Source of the DNA: Lysobacteraceae bacterium NML07-0707
GTDB lineage: Bacteria > Pseudomonadota > Gammaproteobacteria > Xanthomonadales > Xanthomonadaceae
DNA: 64,000 nt
Direction: 5' to 3'
NCBI GenBank assembly: GCA_002798295.1
Contig: NWQT01000027.1
Span: 1-64,000 of the forward strand
Shown here: piece after piece, positions 28,426-39,982 of the stretch
Numbering within the stretch: the first letter of the stretch is position 1
How the letters are laid out: each line of letters opens with the position of its first letter
Notes under the pieces: model-generated
Database searches by the model: none
What the model saw: only the letters and a program-made list of their open reading frames with translations
What the model was told of the DNA's origin: nothing
Position numbers and translations under genes: made by a program

Positions 28426-29283
28426 TTGAGCATCCCCCTGCAAGAAACCCGTATCGACATCGCCATTGGCCCGATTGCGGCATTGCGTGGCGGCCAAAGC
28501 GGCCAGCCGCGTGTGCTGGCACTGCATGGCTGGCTGGACAATGCCGCCAGCTTCCTGCCGCTGGCACAGCATCTGCACGATATCGAGCTGGTCGCCATCG
28601 ACCTGCCCGGCCACGGCCATAGCGTGCATCTGCCCGCCGGCATCCCCTATACCTTCGAGCTGGCGGTACACCATGTGCTGGATATCGCCGATGCCCTCGG
28701 TTGGCAGCGGTTTACCCTGCTGGGGCATTCCATGGGCGCCGCCATTGCCAGCCTGGTGGCGGCCGCGGCGCCCGAGCGCGTGGAAAAACTTGCCTGCATC
28801 GAAGCACTGGGCGGCCTGACCCACCCGGCAGAAGAAGCCGGGCAACGGATGCGCGAATCGGTGACTGCCGCACGCGCCCTGCGCGGCAAAAACAAGCGCG
28901 TGTTCAGCCAAATCGCGCCCGCCATCTCGGCTCGCATGGCCGCCAACCAGATGAGCGAGCCGGTCGCGCGGCTGCTTGTCGAGCGTGGCGTGCAGCAGGT
29001 GCCGGAAGGGCTGGTCTGGTCCAGTGACCAGCGGCTGATGGTGCCGACTTTCCTGCGCCCGGTCGAAGCACAAATCACTGCCCTGCTGGCCAGCATTGAA
29101 TGCCCCACCCAGGTGGTTTTTGCCACGCCCGCCCAGCCTTATTTGCCCGACGACCAGCGCCGTCGCCTGGTGGCCGCACTTGGCAATGGTCAGGCGCATT
29201 TCCTGCCCGGCAGCCACCATCTGCACATGGAAACACCGGCAGAGGTGGCCGCCGTATTGGCCCAGTTCCTCGCCACACCCTAG
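28426..29283 (+). CDS. Alpha/beta hydrolase
   Basis: 285-residue alpha/beta-hydrolase with LALHGWLDNAASFLPLA (oxyanion loop), the DLPGHGHS strand, nucleophile elbow GHSMGAAIA and a C-terminal histidine in PGSHHLHME. The second aspartate probably lies in the segment before VFATPAQPYLPDD. Substrate unknown; members include serine-hydrolase/esterase-like proteins. The only sensible start is TTG at 28426, after an ACGAGA sequence and 25 nt downstream of hemH; ATG codons upstream in the same frame lie deep inside hemH. Confidence 0.82.
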   Translation: MSIPLQETRIDIAIGPIAALRGGQSGQPRVLALHGWLDNAASFLPLAQHLHDIELVAIDLPGHGHSVHLPAGIPYTFELAVHHVLDIADALGWQRFTLLGHSMGAAIASLVAAAAPERVEKLACIEALGGLTHPAEEAGQRMRESVTAARALRGKNKRVFSQIAPAISARMAANQMSEPVARLLVERGVQQVPEGLVWSSDQRLMVPTFLRPVEAQITALLASIECPTQVVFATPAQPYLPDDQRRRLVAALGNGQAHFLPGSHHLHMETPAEVAAVLAQFLATP

Positions 29284-29354
29284 CCCCGGCCTGCCTGCGG
29301 CCTTATACTTGCCACCTTAACCTCGGCCATCGGGGCCGTTTGGGACATTCGCAC

Positions 29355-29873
29355 GTGAACAAGCACGATTCGACCTTCCTGAAAAAATTTTCCATGGTGA
29401 TTGGCTTTCTAATCGCCCTGACCTTGGTATTGATTCTGTTTGCACGGCATCTCAATACCCTGCTGCCGCAGGAGATGACTGCGCAAGCCAAGGCACAGAC
29501 CGCTGCACGCATCGCACCGATTGGCGCAGTGTATTCCGGTTCCACCGGCGCCGCAGCGGCGGCCGCTGCGGCCGCCGCTGCGGCCAAGGCCGCCACTTCG
29601 CAGGCGGCTTATGGCGGTACGCTTGATGGCGAAGTCATCTACAACAGCCTGTGCACCGGCTGCCATACCTCGGGCGCAGGTGGCGCACCGATGCTGAACG
29701 CTGCAGGCATTGGCGCGCGTCTTGCCAAGTCCGGTCTTGAAACCCTGCACAAGCACGCCATCGAGGGCTTCACCGGCGCTACCGGCACGATGCCCGCCCG
29801 TGGCGGCAACCCGGCGCTGACTGACGAACAAGTGATTGCCAGCGTTGACTGGATGGTCGCGCAAAGCAAGTGA
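29355..29873 (+). CDS. Membrane-anchored class I cytochrome c (cytochrome c5 type)
   Basis: 172-residue electron carrier. An N-terminal hydrophobic segment (about 14-34) tethers it to the inner membrane, followed by an alanine-rich linker containing a run of twelve consecutive alanines, and a C-terminal haem domain with CTGCH and the axial methionine in GTMPARGG. The c5-type domain accepts electrons in the periplasm. It begins at GTG 29355, after the spacing region of the preceding hydrolase gene, and ends in a strong terminator. Confidence 0.88.
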   Translation: MNKHDSTFLKKFSMVIGFLIALTLVLILFARHLNTLLPQEMTAQAKAQTAARIAPIGAVYSGSTGAAAAAAAAAAAAKAATSQAAYGGTLDGEVIYNSLCTGCHTSGAGGAPMLNAAGIGARLAKSGLETLHKHAIEGFTGATGTMPARGGNPALTDEQVIASVDWMVAQSK

Positions 29874-29893
29874 TCCGCCGCTTAACTTTCATG

Positions 29894-29920
29894 CGCCGCC
29901 TTCGGGCGGCGTTTGTTTTT
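29894..29920 (+). terminator. Rho-independent terminator of the cytochrome c gene
   Basis: CGCCGCC (29894-29900), loop TTCG, GGCGGCG (29905-29911), then TTTGTTTTT. The UUCG tetraloop makes it especially stable. Confidence 0.88.
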
Positions 29921-29929
29921 GCCAGCCCC

Positions 29930-31633
29930 ATGAAAATTTCCTTTGCCCCCAAACTGCCACTAACCGCAGCGCTAAGCCTTGCCCTTGCCGGCGGCCTTGC
30001 TGCCAGCCAGCCAGCTACTGGCAAAGGGCTTGCCATTGGCCAGCTACAAGGCACAGGTAGTACAAGCCCATTGCAGGGGCGACAAGTGCAAGTCACAGGG
30101 GTCATCACCGCACGCATCAAAACCGAAGATGGCTGGATGTTCAGCCTGCAAGATGCAGGCGATGGGGATGAAAACACCTCTGATGCGGTGTTCCTGCTGG
30201 GAGCGCCCGATACGCTCACGGTGGGCGCCAGCCTTGCCGTCAGCGGCACGGTGATGGAACTTGATACCAAAAACAATAGCCGCATCACCGCCTTGCAAGT
30301 CGCAGCAGTGACACCCGTTGCTGCCCGCAACCTGCCTGATGTGCAGGTCATCCAGCAAGCGCCTAAACACGAGGCTGACTGGGAAAAACTCGAAGCCATG
30401 CGCGTCAGAATCAGCGTACCGTTGACCCTGACCGGCAGCCAGCATGCCGCCCGCTTTGGACGCTGGCAGGCCGCTTTTGGCGGACGGCTATGGGCTCCCA
30501 CCGAGCTGGCTCTGCCCGGTACGGCGGCCAATCAGCTGGCCGCCGAGAACCGCGCCCGCAGCCTGTGGCTGGCCGATGCCGAAGGTCGCAGCGCGATGCG
30601 CCGTGAAATCCCGCGCCTGGGCAGCCAGCTGCATGATGCCGAGGGCATCATCGATGAGCGCTTTGGCCGCCATCACCTGCAACTGACACAGGCGCTGAAC
30701 ATCCAGCCGCAACCCGCCCCTCCGGTACCCGCTCGCCAAGGCCGTTTACGTATTGCCGCGTTCAACCTGGAGAACCTGTTCAATGGCGATGGTCAGGGCG
30801 GCGGTTTTCCTACCCCGCGCGGCGCCCAGAACCATAAGCGCTACCAGCAGCAATTGGCTCGCCATATCGCAGCGCTGGCCGCACTGGATGCCGACATCAT
30901 CGCCCTGATGGAGCTGGAAAATGACGGCCAGGACGCACTGGCTGCCGAATCGCAACTGCTGGCGGCGCTCAATGCCCGCCACGGCGGCGACTGGCGCGCC
31001 GTGACGGTGGCGGCCAATGCCAATCAAGATGCCATCCGCAATGGACTGATTTATCGCAGCAGCCAGGTACAGCTCCTGGAACCACCCAAGGTGCTTGATC
31101 GCGGGCCGTTTGCCCATTTCAGCCGCCCCGCCATCGCTGCACGTTTCCGCAGCGGTGCCAGCGCGCCCTTCGTAGTGATTGCCAACCATCTCAAATCCAA
31201 AGGCTGCCGCAATGCGCGCGCTGCCGATGCCAACCAGCGTGATGGACAGTCGTGCTGGAATGCCACCCGGCTTGAATCGGTCAGGCAGCTCGATGGCTGG
31301 GTGCAGAGCCACTACAGCGGGCAGCCGGTAGTGATGCTCGGCGACTTCAATACCTATGCCATGGAAGACCCGCCACGCTGGCTGCGGGCGCATGGCTGGC
31401 AAGACGCCTTTGCCGCACTCGGCGTGCAACAGCCATACTCCTATGTGTATGAAGGCCAGGCCGGGCGGCTGGATCATGCTTTCGTAAACCGCCGCATGCA
31501 GGCATGGCTCACGGCCGCACACGAATGGCATATCAATGCCGACGAAGCCGAGGGCCTGCGTACACCCGATACCTCGCCGCTGCGCAGCTCCGACCATGAC
31601 CCGCTGCTGCTGGACTTCAACCCGCGCCATTAA
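29930..31633 (+). CDS. ExeM/NucH family extracellular endonuclease
   Basis: 567-residue exported nuclease. It has a signal peptide (residues 1-26), a beta-rich N-terminal domain of the OB/lamin-tail kind seen in ExeM/NucH proteins (residues 30-245) and a C-terminal endonuclease/exonuclease/phosphatase domain from about residue 275. The latter shows the catalytic motifs FNLENLF, LMELENDGQDA, NHLKSKGC, GDFNTYA and the final SSDHDPLLL. It probably degrades extracellular DNA for nutrition or biofilm turnover. ATG at 29930 lies only 10 nt beyond the upstream terminator, so its promoter must overlap that terminator or transcription reads through. Confidence 0.88.
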   Translation: MKISFAPKLPLTAALSLALAGGLAASQPATGKGLAIGQLQGTGSTSPLQGRQVQVTGVITARIKTEDGWMFSLQDAGDGDENTSDAVFLLGAPDTLTVGASLAVSGTVMELDTKNNSRITALQVAAVTPVAARNLPDVQVIQQAPKHEADWEKLEAMRVRISVPLTLTGSQHAARFGRWQAAFGGRLWAPTELALPGTAANQLAAENRARSLWLADAEGRSAMRREIPRLGSQLHDAEGIIDERFGRHHLQLTQALNIQPQPAPPVPARQGRLRIAAFNLENLFNGDGQGGGFPTPRGAQNHKRYQQQLARHIAALAALDADIIALMELENDGQDALAAESQLLAALNARHGGDWRAVTVAANANQDAIRNGLIYRSSQVQLLEPPKVLDRGPFAHFSRPAIAARFRSGASAPFVVIANHLKSKGCRNARAADANQRDGQSCWNATRLESVRQLDGWVQSHYSGQPVVMLGDFNTYAMEDPPRWLRAHGWQDAFAALGVQQPYSYVYEGQAGRLDHAFVNRRMQAWLTAAHEWHINADEAEGLRTPDTSPLRSSDHDPLLLDFNPRH

Positions 31634-31642
31634 AATGCCCGC

Positions 31643-32326
31643 ATGAATCAACCTGCATTCCCCAGCCAAGACACGGCGCTCAAGCTTTCCGGCCCTGCCG
31701 GGCTGCTGGAAGCCATGGTCGAGTTTCCCGATGCCAGCATCCGCCGCCAGCCGGTCATCGCCATCGTCTGCCACCCGCTGCCCACCGCAGGCGGCACCAT
31801 GAACAACAAAGTGGTGACCACAAGCGCACGCGCACTGCGCGAGCTGGGCATCATCACGGTGCGCTTCAATTTCCGCGGCACTGGTCACTCGGCCGGGCAG
31901 TTCGATCACGGTCAGGGCGAGCAGCAGGACTTGGCCGCAGTGGCCGACTGGGTGCGCCAGCATCACCCCGACAGCGCGTTGTGGCTGGCCGGTTTCAGTT
32001 TTGGCGCTTACGTCTCCATCCAGGCCAGCGCCAAGCTCTCCCCGGCTGCGCTGATCTCACTGGCGCCGCCTGCCGGGCGCTGGGATTTTGCCGCGCACGC
32101 ACCGCAAATGCCGTGGCTGGTGGTACAGGGCGAAGAAGATGAAATCGTCGCACCGCATGCGGTGTACCACTGGCTGGAAGATATCCAGCCGCCGCAGCTG
32201 ACGCTGGTGAAAATGCCTGGCTGCTCGCACTTTTTCCACGGCAAGTTGGTGGATCTGCGCGGCGTTATCAAAAACACTGCCAAACACTGGCTGCCGCTGC
32301 CACTGGATGAGAGCGAGCTGCAATGA
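31643..32326 (+). CDS. Alpha/beta hydrolase of the COG2945 type
   Basis: 227-residue protein of the 'predicted hydrolase of the alpha/beta superfamily' group. It has the group-specific HPLPTAGGTMNNKVV and RFNFRGTGHSAG motifs, the nucleophile elbow AGFSFGAY, an acid in VQGEEDEIV and a histidine near PGCSHFFHGKL. Biochemical activity is unknown. It is joined to zapE by a 4-nt overlap. Confidence 0.87.
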   Translation: MNQPAFPSQDTALKLSGPAGLLEAMVEFPDASIRRQPVIAIVCHPLPTAGGTMNNKVVTTSARALRELGIITVRFNFRGTGHSAGQFDHGQGEQQDLAAVADWVRQHHPDSALWLAGFSFGAYVSIQASAKLSPAALISLAPPAGRWDFAAHAPQMPWLVVQGEEDEIVAPHAVYHWLEDIQPPQLTLVKMPGCSHFFHGKLVDLRGVIKNTAKHWLPLPLDESELQ

Positions 32327-33414
32327 GCGCATCGCCCAGCCAGCTTTATCAAACCGGTATCGAGCGCGGCCAATGGCAGGACGACCCGGCGCAACGCGCG
32401 GTGATGGTCGAGCTTGACCGTCTGCACCGTGAGCTCTCGCGCCCGGCCGAATCCCCCGGGCTCATCGCCCGGCTGTTTGGCAATAAACCCACCACCGCCC
32501 CACAAGGGCTGTACCTGTGGGGCGGCGTGGGTCGTGGCAAGACCTTCATGGTCGATTTGTTTTTTGATTCGCTCGATTTTGCGGAAAAACGCCGCGCCCA
32601 CTTCCACCGCTTCATGCGCGAACTGCACGAGCGCCTCAAGCAGCATAGTGGCGAGCGTGACCCGATGGCCGCCATCGCCCGGCAGTGGCGGCAGGAGATG
32701 CGGGTGCTGGTACTGGACGAGTTTTTCGTCACCGACATCGGTGATGCCATGCTGCTGGCGCGCCTTCTGGAACATCTGTTTGCCGAAGGCGTGGTATTGG
32801 TGACCACCTCCAATACCGTGCCGGCCAATCTTTACAAGGATGGCCTGCAACGGGCGCGTTTCCTGCCCGCCATCGCCCTGCTGGAGCAGCACTGCGTGGT
32901 GTTTGAAATCCAGTCCAGCACCGACTATCGCCTGCGCGAGCTGACCCGCTCGCCGGTGTATCAAGTCGTCTCCGGCCAGCAGGCCGATGACTGGCTGGCC
33001 GGGCGCTGGCAGACCCTGACCCACACCCCGCCCAGGCCCGATGTGCTGGATATTGATGGTCGCCCGATTCCCTGTCGCGCCCGTCATCACGGCTTTGTCT
33101 GGTTCGACTTCAGCGCCCTGTGCGAAGGCCCGCGCGCAGCCGCCGATTACATCGAAATCGCCCAGGAATTCCATACCGTGCTGATTGGCAGCATCCCGGA
33201 CTTCAACGGTAGCAATGACGACCCGGCGCGGCGTCTGGTCAATGCCATCGACGAGTTTTACGACCGCCATGTCAATGTCATCATCACCGCCGCCCATCCG
33301 CCGGTGGCGCTGTATCAAGGCGAGCGTCTGGCGCATGCCTTCGAGCGCACCGCATCGCGGCTGATTGAAATGCAAAGCGCCGAATACCTGGCGCGCGAAC
33401 ACTTGCCGGGCTGA
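32323..33414 (+). CDS. zapE: Cell division ATPase ZapE (AFG1 family)
   Basis: 363-residue P-loop ATPase that in E. coli associates with the Z-ring and is needed for division under low oxygen or heat. Walker A is GGVGRGKTF (about residue 67), Walker B is VLVLDEFFV, and the AFG1-specific [22 protein letters not shown] follows. The C-terminal [16 protein letters not shown] and ITAAHPPV segments complete the family pattern. ATG overlaps the hydrolase stop by 4 nt. Confidence 0.93.
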   Translation: MSASPSQLYQTGIERGQWQDDPAQRAVMVELDRLHRELSRPAESPGLIARLFGNKPTTAPQGLYLWGGVGRGKTFMVDLFFDSLDFAEKRRAHFHRFMRELHERLKQHSGERDPMAAIARQWRQEMRVLVLDEFFVTDIGDAMLLARLLEHLFAEGVVLVTTSNTVPANLYKDGLQRARFLPAIALLEQHCVVFEIQSSTDYRLRELTRSPVYQVVSGQQADDWLAGRWQTLTHTPPRPDVLDIDGRPIPCRARHHGFVWFDFSALCEGPRAAADYIEIAQEFHTVLIGSIPDFNGSNDDPARRLVNAIDEFYDRHVNVIITAAHPPVALYQGERLAHAFERTASRLIEMQSAEYLAREHLPG

Positions 33415-33431
33415 CTGGCACAGGAGCGTCC

Positions 33432-34256
33432 ATGAACCCGAACCGCCCGGAAACCAGCCAGCTTGGCCGCGAAACCGCCTATCCCGACCGCTACGATGCC
33501 GGCCTTTTGTTCCCGATTCCGCGGCAAAGCGCCCGCGATGCCATCGGCATTGCCGGCGATGCCCTGCCCTTCACCGGCTTTGATGCCTGGAATGCCTACG
33601 AGCTGAGCTGGCTGGATGCGCGCGGCAAGCCGCGTGTGGCCGTGGCGCGCATCACCGTGCCTGCCGACTCGCCCAATCTCATCGAATCCAAATCTTTCAA
33701 GCTCTATCTCAACTCTTTCAACGCCGAGCGCATGGCAAGCCAAGCCGCACTGGCCGAGCGCCTCTGCCAGGACCTGTCCGCCGCCGCCGGTGCGCCGGTC
33801 AGCCTGCAGTTTGGCCTGCCGCCGATGGCGCCCATCGCCGCAGATGACGCCCAAAGCATTGATGCGATTGAAATAGACATCGACGATTACGGCCCGCCCA
33901 ACCCGGCCTATCTGAGCGTCAGCGATGCAATCGTGCAGCAGGCGCTTTCATCGCAGCTCTTGAAATCCAACTGCCCGGTGACCGGCCAGCCCGACTGGGC
34001 CACCGTCATCATCCGCTACCACGGCGCGCGCATCGACCCGGCCGGGCTGCTGCGCTATCTGGTGAGCTTCCGCAACCACCGCGAGTTCCATGAGCAATGC
34101 GTGGAGCGCATCTTCATCGAAATCATGCAGCACTGCCGCCCGCAGCAACTCTCGGTTGAAGCCCGTTACACCCGCCGTGGCGGCCTCGACATCAACCCCT
34201 GGCGCGCCACCCCCGGCTACCCGCCACCGGTTGCACAGCGCGACCTGCGCCAATGA
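33432..34256 (+). CDS. queF: NADPH-dependent 7-cyano-7-deazaguanine reductase (type II QueF)
   Basis: Reduces preQ0 to preQ1 in queuosine tRNA-modification synthesis. The 274-residue length marks the long (YqcD) type with tandem T-fold domains. The NADPH motif E(S/A)KSxK is [12 protein letters not shown], the nucleophile cysteine is in [12 protein letters not shown] and the partner residues follow in [15 protein letters not shown] at 33432 follows GGAGCG. It is 17 nt from zapE, probably in the same transcript. Confidence 0.95.
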   Translation: MNPNRPETSQLGRETAYPDRYDAGLLFPIPRQSARDAIGIAGDALPFTGFDAWNAYELSWLDARGKPRVAVARITVPADSPNLIESKSFKLYLNSFNAERMASQAALAERLCQDLSAAAGAPVSLQFGLPPMAPIAADDAQSIDAIEIDIDDYGPPNPAYLSVSDAIVQQALSSQLLKSNCPVTGQPDWATVIIRYHGARIDPAGLLRYLVSFRNHREFHEQCVERIFIEIMQHCRPQQLSVEARYTRRGGLDINPWRATPGYPPPVAQRDLRQ

Positions 34257-34321
34257 GCTTGATGATGCGGTTTTAACAAGGCTGCTGCCATGCTCATCGC
34301 TCCACTCTTATGGAGCTCACC

Positions 34322-34594
34322 ATGTCTCACCCGCAAACCCCTGAAAACAACGGCGGCAAAGACCCGCGTTTTGCCGGTGTCACCGGCGGTGTTGAAATCG
34401 CTGAAGGCGCTGGCGGCGCCCAAACCGTGCAGCAAGAAAAAACCTACACCGTAAAGCCGGGCGATTCGCTGTCCAAGATTGCCAAGAACCTGTACGGCGA
34501 TGCCAACCGCTGGAAGGAAATCCACGAGGCCAACCGGGAAGAAATCAAAGACCCGGACAAGATTTTCCCCGGCCAAGTGCTGCGCCTGCCCTGA
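34322..34594 (+). CDS. Small LysM-domain protein
   Basis: 90-residue protein with a single C-terminal LysM motif (about 40-90: [23 protein letters not shown]...[10 protein letters not shown]), a peptidoglycan-binding fold. It has no evident signal peptide; the N-terminal half is flexible and rich in glycine, like the YgaU/KbpA-type stand-alone LysM proteins of proteobacteria, which are cytoplasmic. I take ATG at 34322 (MSHPQTP), preceded by GGAG. It is 23 nt from the next gene and may share a message with it. Confidence 0.85.
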   Translation: MSHPQTPENNGGKDPRFAGVTGGVEIAEGAGGAQTVQQEKTYTVKPGDSLSKIAKNLYGDANRWKEIHEANREEIKDPDKIFPGQVLRLP

Positions 34595-34617
34595 CAATCT
34601 CTCCTGAAGGAATCTCC

Positions 34618-37411
<2,794 letters not shown>

Positions 37412-37432
37412 ACCACACGCATCCGGCAACCA

Positions 37433-37461
37433 CAGCAACCGCCTGAGGCGGTTGCTGTTCT
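37433..37461 (+). terminator. Strong terminator of icd
   Basis: Perfect 11-bp stem CAGCAACCGCC (37433-37443) / GGCGGTTGCTG (37447-37457), TGA loop, then TTCT. Confidence 0.8.
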
Positions 37462-37510
37462 GCTCGCCACTTTTCGCTTAAAAGGCTCGAGAGAAGCCTG
37501 TTGGATGGAT

Positions 37511-37543
37511 TTGACAGCTCTGCAAAATGAGAATAATTACTAT
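37511..37543 (+). promoter_or_regulatory. Promoter with a candidate Fur box
   Basis: A perfect -35 TTGACA (37511-37516) is followed by an AT-rich stretch in which the 15-nt sequence at 37528-37542 (TGAGAATAATTACTA) matches the 7-1-7 Fur consensus TGATAAT-N-ATTATCA at 11 of 14 positions. AATAAT (37532-37537) could serve as a -10 with a short 15-nt spacer. The operator would then overlap the polymerase site, which is how Fur usually represses. The downstream genes are the exported pair at 37568-38838. Confidence 0.45.
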
Positions 37544-37567
37544 TTATCACCTGCAAGGTAGAGTGCT

Positions 37568-38053
37568 ATGTCTCGATATATTGCTTGCCTGCTCGCTTTG
37601 ACGCTACTACTGGTTCCGCAATCCCCACATGCAGGCTTTACCCAACTCAGCATGTTTTCGAGAGCAAACTGCTCTGTTCCCACGGGCGGCATCCCTATCA
37701 TTGTTGGCTTTAACGAATCCATTACTTGGGATGGTTCCGGCAAAAAGTGGAAAATGTATACAAAATCCGATATGTCCCACTGCAATAATAGTGGGTGTAC
37801 TTATCAGTATTTCTCAAGCGAGGAAGAAGAAAGCACTTGGAGATCCTATGCAGGATGTATGTGGTGCGGAATTTATGGATGGCAAGTTGATGGAGAACAC
37901 TATATCGATGGCTTAGAAGCTAACTGGAATGATCCTGATTTACCAGATATTTGTGAACTCTATGGCACAGGGATGGCGAGTCCTAGCTTGAGTATCCCGC
38001 TTTGCAAATTCACTAGGGCAACTGACTGCAACCTGACGGAGTGGAGACAATGA
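37568..38053 (+). CDS. Small exported cysteine-rich protein, no recognised family
   Basis: 161 residues with a signal peptide (hydrophobic core about 5-17, possible cleavage after A22), giving a mature protein of about 139 residues with eight cysteines (35, 72, 77, 97, 100, 129, 146, 154), including CMWC at 97-100. The even number suggests disulfide bonds. It is acidic and tryptophan/tyrosine-rich. The coding sequence is clearly more AT-rich than its neighbours, with rarer codons, as for recently acquired genes. It is the first gene behind the Fur-like site, and its stop overlaps the next gene's start by 4 nt (ATGA). I do not recognise a function. Confidence 0.7.
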   Translation: MSRYIACLLALTLLLVPQSPHAGFTQLSMFSRANCSVPTGGIPIIVGFNESITWDGSGKKWKMYTKSDMSHCNNSGCTYQYFSSEEEESTWRSYAGCMWCGIYGWQVDGEHYIDGLEANWNDPDLPDICELYGTGMASPSLSIPLCKFTRATDCNLTEWRQ

Positions 38054-38838
38054 AAACCGTTGCCGCATTGATGCTTGCCCTGTTGCCTGCCACCGCAATG
38101 GCGCAGGCTCTGATTGTCGATTTCAGCAATCCACCGGATGAGGCCACTTTGCAGCAGATGGAGCGCGACGGCACGCCTTACCAGAAGCAGCAGGCACAGG
38201 CTTATCGCCATCAGGCGCAAAAGGATGCACTGCTGGCCGCGCGCGGCCTGCCTACCCTGCAACAGCGCAAGCAGGCCAGCATGGCGACGCAGGCAGATGG
38301 AAAAATGCAGCCAAGCTACCCGGCATTTACCAGCATCCTCACGCATATGCAGGGCGCCTTGCAGGAGTTGCCCATGAGGCTGACGCAAGCCGTCACAGCC
38401 GCCCCACCTCCCGTGCCGCTGACCCGGCAGCCCTTGCAGGCCGAAGGCTGCACCCTGGCGGCCAGCACACCCTCGGGAGTGGAGCTGCGCGCAGGCGGCT
38501 TGAATGGCAGCCGTTCGCTATATCGTTGCGCAGGCTTCTATCTGATGGCCTACGAATGGGATTATTCGCATCCGCTGCGTGGACAAGTCACGATTGATGC
38601 CAGTGGCTATGAAAAACACCCCGGCAGCGACCGCTACAAGGTGCGCGAAATGACTTTCCCAAGCGGCTCGGGCAGCGTGGAAACCATGCTGTCCTGGATT
38701 AGCCCCGATTATCAAATCCGGCTGGATGTCTATACCCCAGCAGGACGACCGCAGTATGCCGCGCAGCTTGACCGGCTCACCGCGCTGCTGGAGACATTGG
38801 CAGCACGCAAGCAGGCGGCCAGCCCTACAGGGCAATAA
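38050..38838 (+). CDS. Exported hypothetical protein, partner of the upstream cysteine-rich gene
   Basis: 262 residues with a clean Sec signal peptide (cleavage after AMA, residue 17). The N-terminal mature half (about 20-100) is glutamine/alanine-rich and probably helical, with the segment YQKQQAQAYRHQAQKDALLAARG. The second half is a beta-rich domain with two cysteines flanking LAASTPSGVELRAGG and GSRSLYR. Its base composition is like the chromosome, unlike its partner. ATG at 38050 lies in the ATGA overlap, preceded by GGAG, so the two are coupled. Function unknown; no family recognised. Confidence 0.7.
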   Translation: MKTVAALMLALLPATAMAQALIVDFSNPPDEATLQQMERDGTPYQKQQAQAYRHQAQKDALLAARGLPTLQQRKQASMATQADGKMQPSYPAFTSILTHMQGALQELPMRLTQAVTAAPPPVPLTRQPLQAEGCTLAASTPSGVELRAGGLNGSRSLYRCAGFYLMAYEWDYSHPLRGQVTIDASGYEKHPGSDRYKVREMTFPSGSGSVETMLSWISPDYQIRLDVYTPAGRPQYAAQLDRLTALLETLAARKQAASPTGQ

Positions 38839-38911
38839 AGCCCTCGCCCCGGTTTTTCCGCACACCCTCCGCGCCGGTTAATATCCATCGGGTTTCGTAT
38901 CGGGGTTTGCC

Positions 38912-39868
38912 ATGTCCATATCTCGCTCTATCCCTGCGTTGACACTCGGCCTGCTGCTGGCAGCCTGTGGTCAGCAACGCCCGCACTCGCAAGAGACCGC
39001 TGCCCATGCACCCGCAGCCGAAATGTTGCAGGCCGAAAGCCATGAGGTCGCAGACACCGCTGCCCCTGTGGATGCCGGACTTGCGCTTTCATCCCGGGCA
39101 GCCAGCGATGAGGTCAGCGGACGACAGCTGGTACGCACCGCCGATATGCGTTTCCAGGTCAAAAACGTGTATCAATCTGCACTGGCCATTGAAGATGCCG
39201 TTGCCGCAGAAGGCGGTTTTGTCGTGGAAAACCGCATCAACAACCAGCTGCATGCCTCACGCTATTTCTCATTGGGCAGCCAGCGCAAGAGGGTGGAAAG
39301 CTACCGAACGATAGCCCGCTTGACCGTGCGCGTGCCCAGCGAGCGCACGCTGCCATTTTTGCGCACCCTTGCCCGGCAGATGGAATTCCTTGACGAGCGC
39401 AACTTCCGTGCCGAAGACATCCAGTTCCAGCTTCTGCGCCAACAACTGGCCTGGCAGCGCGAGCAACAAATCAGCCGGGACATTGGCCGTGCCGCTGAAG
39501 CGCCTGGTAGCGTGGATGAAAAAGTGGATGCCGCAGGTGCCCGTGCGCTGGCACTGCGCGCCCGCGACGAGGCGGAAGTCAAACGCCGCGAATTGGCAGA
39601 CAAGGTTGCCTTTGCCACCTTGACCTTGCAGTTTGAGCAAGCCATGCAGACGCGCACGGCCATAGAGCCTGACCCGGACGCTGCAGCCTGGCTGGCAAAA
39701 CCGAGCTTCAGCCAGCGCATCGGTGTCGCACTGCAAACCGGTTGGCGCGTGTTTGTCGATATCTTGGTGGGCATGGCGTATCTGTGGCCACTCTGGCTGC
39801 TGCTGGCGATTGCTGCCGTGGCGCTACGCCGCCTGTGGCGTCACTGGCGCAAACCCGCACCACACTGA
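38912..39868 (+). CDS. DUF4349 family lipoprotein
   Basis: 318-residue predicted lipoprotein: lipobox LLLAAC (cysteine 19), a disordered region to about residue 70, then a DUF4349 domain recognised by QLVRTADMRFQVKNV, AIEDAVAAEGGFVVENRI, TVRVPSERTLPFL and a long coiled-coil-like helix pair (170-235), then a C-terminal membrane helix (about 286-308). Membrane insertion at both ends implies a loop in the periplasm. No biochemical role is known. It is separated from the preceding pair by 73 nt. Confidence 0.8.
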   Translation: MSISRSIPALTLGLLLAACGQQRPHSQETAAHAPAAEMLQAESHEVADTAAPVDAGLALSSRAASDEVSGRQLVRTADMRFQVKNVYQSALAIEDAVAAEGGFVVENRINNQLHASRYFSLGSQRKRVESYRTIARLTVRVPSERTLPFLRTLARQMEFLDERNFRAEDIQFQLLRQQLAWQREQQISRDIGRAAEAPGSVDEKVDAAGARALALRARDEAEVKRRELADKVAFATLTLQFEQAMQTRTAIEPDPDAAAWLAKPSFSQRIGVALQTGWRVFVDILVGMAYLWPLWLLLAIAAVALRRLWRHWRKPAPH

Positions 39869-39982
39869 CATCGCCCTCAACATACACGCCTCTCGCCATG
39901 TGCATCGGAGAGTGCAACCAATTTGCACCCGCCGGCAATGGCGGGTAAAAAGCCTGCACGTTTTGTCATCAAGGTAAATCGC

